From an uncultured Mycoplasmatota bacterium (lineage in GTDB: Bacteria; Bacillota_I; Bacilli_A; RF39; UBA660): a stretch of 54,756 bases of DNA. Position 1 is the first letter of the stretch. The number at the start of each line of letters is the position of its first letter. Shown here in pieces: positions 51,248 to 54,756 of the stretch. The translations under genes and the position numbers were made by a program. The DNA lies in NCBI GenBank assembly GCA_900546715.1, contig UREA01000009.1, positions 1-54,756 of the forward strand. Reading direction: 5' to 3'. Below the pieces are notes generated by a model. The model was given only the letters and a program-made list of their open reading frames with translations, made no database searches and was not told the origin of the DNA.

Positions 51248-52625
51248 TTATTCAATGGTATAAAGATGATGATATTTACCACCAGAAGCAATATTACAGT
51301 AGATATTTGAAAGATTATAAATGTTTGTATTAACTGTTCCAAGTGCTAAAGAGGCGTTGTTTTTAGCGCTGATTCCATAGGATTTAAGAAAATCTCTAAG
51401 ATTTTCTGTACCTAAAAATAAATGTGTTTTTACAGCATAAATATTATCGCTGACAGCAATAGCTTGAGCAAGTGTGATTTCTTGATAAGCGTATTTTTGA
51501 TGAAAATTAGCAGGAGAGTAAGTTGTATTGTTACTTAATTTAAAGGTCGTTGGTTCGCATAGAAAACGTGTAGAGGGGGTAAATCCGTTTTCTAAGGCTA
51601 AATAATAGAGAAAAGGTTTCACTGTACTTCCTATTTGTCTAGAAGCATGTATTGCACGATTATATTGAGAATTAGCGTAATCTTTACCACCAATCAAGGC
51701 TTGTAATTGATTGGTTTTAGGATTTGCAACCGTAAAAGCGCATTGTAGATCACCTTGTATTTTCTTTTCTTTAATAAGATCATTTAAAGTATTTTGATAT
51801 TCACTGTTAAAAGAAGTATAAATATTTAATCCTTTATTTAAATATTGATTATTATAAAAACCTAATTCCTCTAATTCTTCTAAAACAGTATCCTTATAAT
51901 AATAAGTAGACATATTTTCATTAAGTGAATGTTCACTTGCTAAATTAAGAGTTTGTTTTTGAGTGGTCTCTAAAATACTTTGAGTAATCATTTGATTATC
52001 ATACATAGCTTTTAAAACAAGACTTTGTCTTTGTTTAGCTCTTTCTTTGTTTAAAATTGGTGAATAATATTGGGGACCATTGACAACCCCTGCTAACATG
52101 CTTGCTTCATTTAAAGTCAATTCTTTTGCTTTTTTACCATAGAAATACTGGGACGCATTTTCAATGCCATAAATTCCATGTCCAAAATAGACATTATTGA
52201 TATAACCTTCTAAAATTTCCTTTTTTGATAAATGCGTTTCTAATTGTAAAGTAAAAAAAGCTTCTTTTACTTTACGAGACCAAGTCTTTTCATTTGTTAA
52301 ATAAAGAAGACGAGCGTATTGTTGGGTTATTGTGCTAGCACCTTGAGAAATTTTCCTTTTTAGGACATTTGTTTTTATTGCCCGGGAAATTCCGACATAA
52401 TCAAACCCATGATGACTATAAAAACGTTTATCTTCAATAGCAACAATTGCTTTTAAAAAATAAGGACTAACATCATCAATTGAAACATATTGCCCACTAT
52501 AATTATTGACACTTTGATAAAAAATCTTATTTTGATCATCATAAAGCTTTATGTAACGATCTTTATTAAGTTCAGGTTTTCCTACACAAAAGGCAATAAC
52601 ATACATCAAAAAAAGAAATGAGAAG
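51248..52625 (-). pseudogene. Truncated class A penicillin-binding protein
   Basis: The frame runs from the junction near 52625 (membrane segment FSFLFLMYVIAFCVG) through a full GT51 domain (IEDKRFYSHHGFDY, GASTITQQYARLLYL) and most of the transpeptidase domain. SxxK (GSTVKPFLYY) and SxN (VSDNIYAVKT) are present. It stops at TAA 51248-51250, before the KTG motif and about 200 residues short of the intact PBP at 28.5 kb. About 20 codons past the stop still look homologous (IVDHQGNTIYQHN against IEDLEGNVLYEHK). The 5' end is cut by the junction. It opposes the replication direction. Transpeptidase activity is not expected. Confidence 0.8.
52376..52391. promoter_or_regulatory. Degenerate Noc-box-like site (14 of 16)
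   Basis: TATTGCCCGGGAAATT inside the truncated PBP gene: two mismatches to the Noc consensus. Could be chance. Confidence 0.3.
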
Positions 52626-52935
52626 AAAAAATCAGTAACACATTTGTTCCTTTAAGCGGATAAGCTGCCCATGTAGTTCCTCCATACCTAAAAGTAATGT
52701 AGGCATGAGGAATTACAACATTAGCATCCTTTTTAGATTGTGCATAAAAGCTGAAGAACCATTTATTATTTTTCTTTGTAATAATCTCTGTATTCCATAT
52801 CCATGGATAATATGTTTGCTTCAATCTCATTTTATTGAATTTTGGATTAAATTTAGTCCAGCGTGCATGGACTTCCTTGTAATCAGACTGAATTTCCTTT
52901 GCCAATTCGGTCAATGTCATTGTTGGTAAAATCAT
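52606..52935 (-). CDS. Truncated protein, Bacteroidota-like, unknown function
   Basis: The first ~100 residues are foreign in style: MTLTELAKEIQSDYKEVHARW, YYPWIWNTEIITKKNNKWFFSFYAQSKKDANVVIPHAYITF, then GTTWAAYPLKG. The last residues, LLIFSSHFFF, come from reading across the junction. The start has no Shine-Dalgarno. The protein is rich in Trp and Tyr; its family is unknown to me. Confidence 0.5.
   Translation of the reverse strand: MILPTMTLTELAKEIQSDYKEVHARWTKFNPKFNKMRLKQTYYPWIWNTEIITKKNNKWFFSFYAQSKKDANVVIPHAYITFRYGGTTWAAYPLKGTNVLLIFSSHFFF
52615..52660. other. Junction between low-GC Gram-positive and Bacteroidota-type DNA
   Basis: Left of it, a PBP gene is cut at its membrane anchor. Right of it, a protein of different style is cut near its C-terminus. 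Start contexts, promoters and stop codons change here. No transposase, tRNA or repeat is seen at the join. Confidence 0.75.
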
Positions 52936-52966
52936 ATTAATAAATATTTAGAATTGAGATTAATAA

Positions 52967-53983
52967 TCACACAACCAAACATATTATAGCGAAGATAATG
53001 ATTATAATTAGAATAATACGCATTTTATTGCTGTTTTCCTTAATATCAGAATTTGTGACTTCCACTTGAGAGCTATTTTGTTTATCCATGCAATTAAATG
53101 ATACAAACTTCTCGCCAGTGTTTAACCAACTAATTTGGCTTGGTACTAAATTCTTTACTCCTATTGTTGTATTAACAATCTTAAGATTGGCTGATTTAGG
53201 ATTAATTATATTTTTCATTGGCATTATCCACATTCCAGAACATTCAAAGGCATGATTTAAAGTTACCACAATTAAATAATCTGCATTTTTGCCTATTAGA
53301 TTGTTTATTCTTCTTGTTTCAGAAGTCCGTCTTTCACTATCATATACTCGCCTTGTTTTGATTTCAAAAGTTAATCCTCCTTGACCTATTGCATCAAGTC
53401 CCTTCTCATTCTTATTGCTAGATAATTTTAGGTTCAAACGTTTACAAGCATAATATTCTCCAATATCCCCTACTACTTTACGGCTTCTAATAATCCCTTC
53501 TTTTTGTAAATTCAAGTAACTTTGAGCAAAATTTCTGATAGCGACTTGTTCTTTTTGAAGTAATTTTAATCGAGCTATATTCTGAGAAAATGAAAGCACA
53601 GAAGAAGCGCCAATAATGTATTCTTCCGTATTAATTTTATTAGAAGGGATTTTTAATATGGATATAGGATTGTAATATATATCAAAATATACAACTACAA
53701 GATAGTCAAAATCTTGATATTTTAGATTAGAAATATGATGAGTAAAATTATTGTTAGATATAACTTTAGATTTAATTTGATATTTATAGCCTTTAGGACA
53801 TACTCCATCGTATGCTTTTGTGGATTTACCAGCTAAACTTAGTTTAAAATACTTGGAGGCAATAAATTCTCCTATTTCTCCAGTAAAGCTATCTGTACGA
53901 ATTATTCCTAAAGTGAAAAGTTTATCACTGCAATTGGCTAATTCTTTTAATAAAGTTTCTCTAACTGCTGTTTGCTTTTCCAT
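52967..53983 (-). CDS. Tandem PD-(D/E)XK-like (DUF6998-type) protein with C-terminal membrane helix
   Basis: A 338-residue protein. Two copies of one domain are seen. Copy 1: GEIGEFIASKYFKLSL, KAYDGVCPKGYKYQIKSK, YLVVVYFD. Copy 2: GDIGEYYACKRLNLKL, KGLDAIGQGGLTFEIKTRR, YLIVVTLN. Each has the E...D...(Q/E)xK order of a PD-(D/E)XK nuclease. Copy 1 has Q for the second acid, so it may be inactive. A membrane helix (about 319-337) ends the protein. No Shine-Dalgarno, TGA stop and a Bacteroidota-type promoter (54015-54045). Confidence 0.7.
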   Translation of the reverse strand: MEKQTAVRETLLKELANCSDKLFTLGIIRTDSFTGEIGEFIASKYFKLSLAGKSTKAYDGVCPKGYKYQIKSKVISNNNFTHHISNLKYQDFDYLVVVYFDIYYNPISILKIPSNKINTEEYIIGASSVLSFSQNIARLKLLQKEQVAIRNFAQSYLNLQKEGIIRSRKVVGDIGEYYACKRLNLKLSSNKNEKGLDAIGQGGLTFEIKTRRVYDSERRTSETRRINNLIGKNADYLIVVTLNHAFECSGMWIMPMKNIINPKSANLKIVNTTIGVKNLVPSQISWLNTGEKFVSFNCMDKQNSSQVEVTNSDIKENSNKMRIILIIIIIFAIICLVV

Positions 53984-54014
53984 GAATAAAATTTTATTGT
54001 TTTATTAATGGCTA

Positions 54015-54045
54015 TAAAGGTAGAAATAAATAAAGTATTAGCAAA
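54015..54045 (-). promoter_or_regulatory. Bacteroidota-type promoter
   Basis: Minus-strand TTTG (-33), 19 bases, TACCTTTA (-7; consensus TAnnTTTG, 7 of 8), just upstream of the tandem-domain gene. This arrangement is specific to Bacteroidota sigma factors. Confidence 0.6.
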
Positions 54046-54473
54046 TTTTGGATTCTTATAATTAGTCCAGCTAAATTATTGATGAATTGATTTACTATTG
54101 TGTTTATGCCCAACTCAAAAATATAGGTACTTAAAATTCATACGCCCCACCCCTTTTATTGAGGAAGTGTTTCTATTTGGAGTTTATGAAGTGATAGAGT
54201 GAAATATTTGATTTGTCAGTGAGCGTATCAAATGTATATCGTGCATAAGCCCCTTCTATTACCCAAAATACCCCTCACCAATCATTAGGAAAAATGAAAG
54301 GATAACATGAATCGCTATTCAGCCCACAAACCTTTTGAACTTCTGAAATGTGCGGACTTATCAACGATTTGTATATGTCTACATATAAAGATGCACAAAG
54401 GAAAGTGAATGAATAGTGCTTCATGTTAAGCCCTCATTTTGTCCTTAAATACACTATTTACTAATCTATTATT
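54046..54473. other. Intergenic stretch without recognised genes
   Basis: About 430 bases of higher GC content than the left part of the window. No convincing ORF, RNA or repeat was found in it. Confidence 0.5.
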
Positions 54474-54617
54474 ATGCGTATGGAGAATTTAAAGATTTTA
54501 TTGACGTTTGGAATAATTCTAATTGTGCCAGTAGTCTTAATGCCACAGTTCTTTATTGGATTATTAATACTGATTGTGGCTTGCTTAGTTTTCAGACAGA
54601 GGAATTTCTATTATTAA
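54474..54617 (+). CDS. Small two-helix membrane protein, Bacteroidota-like
   Basis: Forty-seven residues: MRMENLKILLTFGIILIVPV, then VLMPQFFIGLLILIVACLVFRQRNFYY in sequence. Two hydrophobic segments joined at MPQ. No Shine-Dalgarno. Stop TAA, then a next start 18 bases on. Function unknown. Confidence 0.5.
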   Translation: MRMENLKILLTFGIILIVPVVLMPQFFIGLLILIVACLVFRQRNFYY

Positions 54618-54635
54618 CTAAATAAATTACAGATT

Positions 54636-54756
54636 ATGGAATCAACATTACAGATTATGCCAGTGCAGAGAACTAGTAGAAACTTTGGTGAATTTGCAGA
54701 AGATGCAACTATAGTAGTAGAAGAGTCTGTTGTTAAATCTAGCGTATCTTTCTTAG
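54636..54756 (+). CDS. Partial gene running off the window end
   Basis: Forty codons from ATG (MESTLQIMPVQRTSRNFGEF, AEDATIVVEESVVKSSVSFL) with no stop before the end. The start context TTACAGATT is AT-rich without Shine-Dalgarno, as in Bacteroidota. Not identifiable. Confidence 0.45.
   Translation, partial: MESTLQIMPVQRTSRNFGEFAEDATIVVEESVVKSSVSFL

Overview
The first ~52.6 kb looks like the chromosomal origin region of a very AT-rich, Gram-positive-type bacterium, probably an uncultured gut Bacilli/RF39-like lineage. The evidence is: (i) the gene order rpmH-rnpA-yidC-jag-mnmE-mnmG-rsmG-noc on one side of dnaA and dnaN-recF-gyrB-gyrA on the other; (ii) a T-box leader before a valyl-tRNA synthetase operon; (iii) strong Shine-Dalgarno sites (AGGAGG or AGGTGAT) before most starts; (iv) YjcZ-type mini-proteins and a ComK-like protein. 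The code is standard. Stops are nearly all TAA or TAG, with TGA used occasionally. No tRNA, rRNA or CRISPR was seen.

Layout. 0.06-2.1 kb is a small accessory stretch: RNA ligase-like protein, a duplicated leader, a broken DUF1016 nuclease and a WDGH-type protein. 2.1-7.0 kb holds lepB, rplS with promoter and leader, two envelope glycosyltransferases and an FAD oxidoreductase. 7.2-11.4 kb holds a lipoprotein convergent with the T-box-controlled Nudix-valS operon. 11.4-14.9 kb holds surface-type proteins, one interrupted by a single in-frame stop. 15.0-18.7 kb holds an unknown protein, trmD, rimM, an rRNA methyltransferase, a YgjP-like peptidase, mscL and an Rpn-like fragment. 19-22.8 kb holds HIT, CapA and an ABC exporter. 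22.9-28 kb holds two YjcZ-like mini-proteins, prsA, a pilin-like protein, recX, nrnA, ackA and a small protein. 28.0-28.5 kb is a gene graveyard, followed by a class A PBP. 30.5-41.3 kb is the rpmH-to-noc cluster, split by a 3.4-kb insertion at 35.7-39.1 kb. oriC lies at 41.5-43.3 kb, and genes on both sides mostly point away from it. 44-50.6 kb holds dnaN, comK-like, recF, gyrB and gyrA. 50.8-51.2 kb carries four 16-bp parS sites.

The most interesting local system is the chromosome-segregation and origin module. A Noc/ParB protein in the noc position carries Noc-type specificity residues, lacks the membrane helix and has a very long linker. A perfect Noc-binding palindrome sits inside mnmE, four parS sites cluster behind gyrA with DnaA boxes among them, and a 16-bp palindrome lies between the -35 and -10 of the dnaA promoter. 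A ComK-like gene occupies the slot between dnaN and recF where yaaA usually lies.

From about 52.63 kb to the end the DNA changes character: no Shine-Dalgarno sites, a Bacteroidota-type promoter, different codon and stop use, and both flanking genes cut at the junction. This end is most likely an assembly chimera with Bacteroidota DNA (or, less likely, a recent insertion) and should be kept apart when interpreting the rest.
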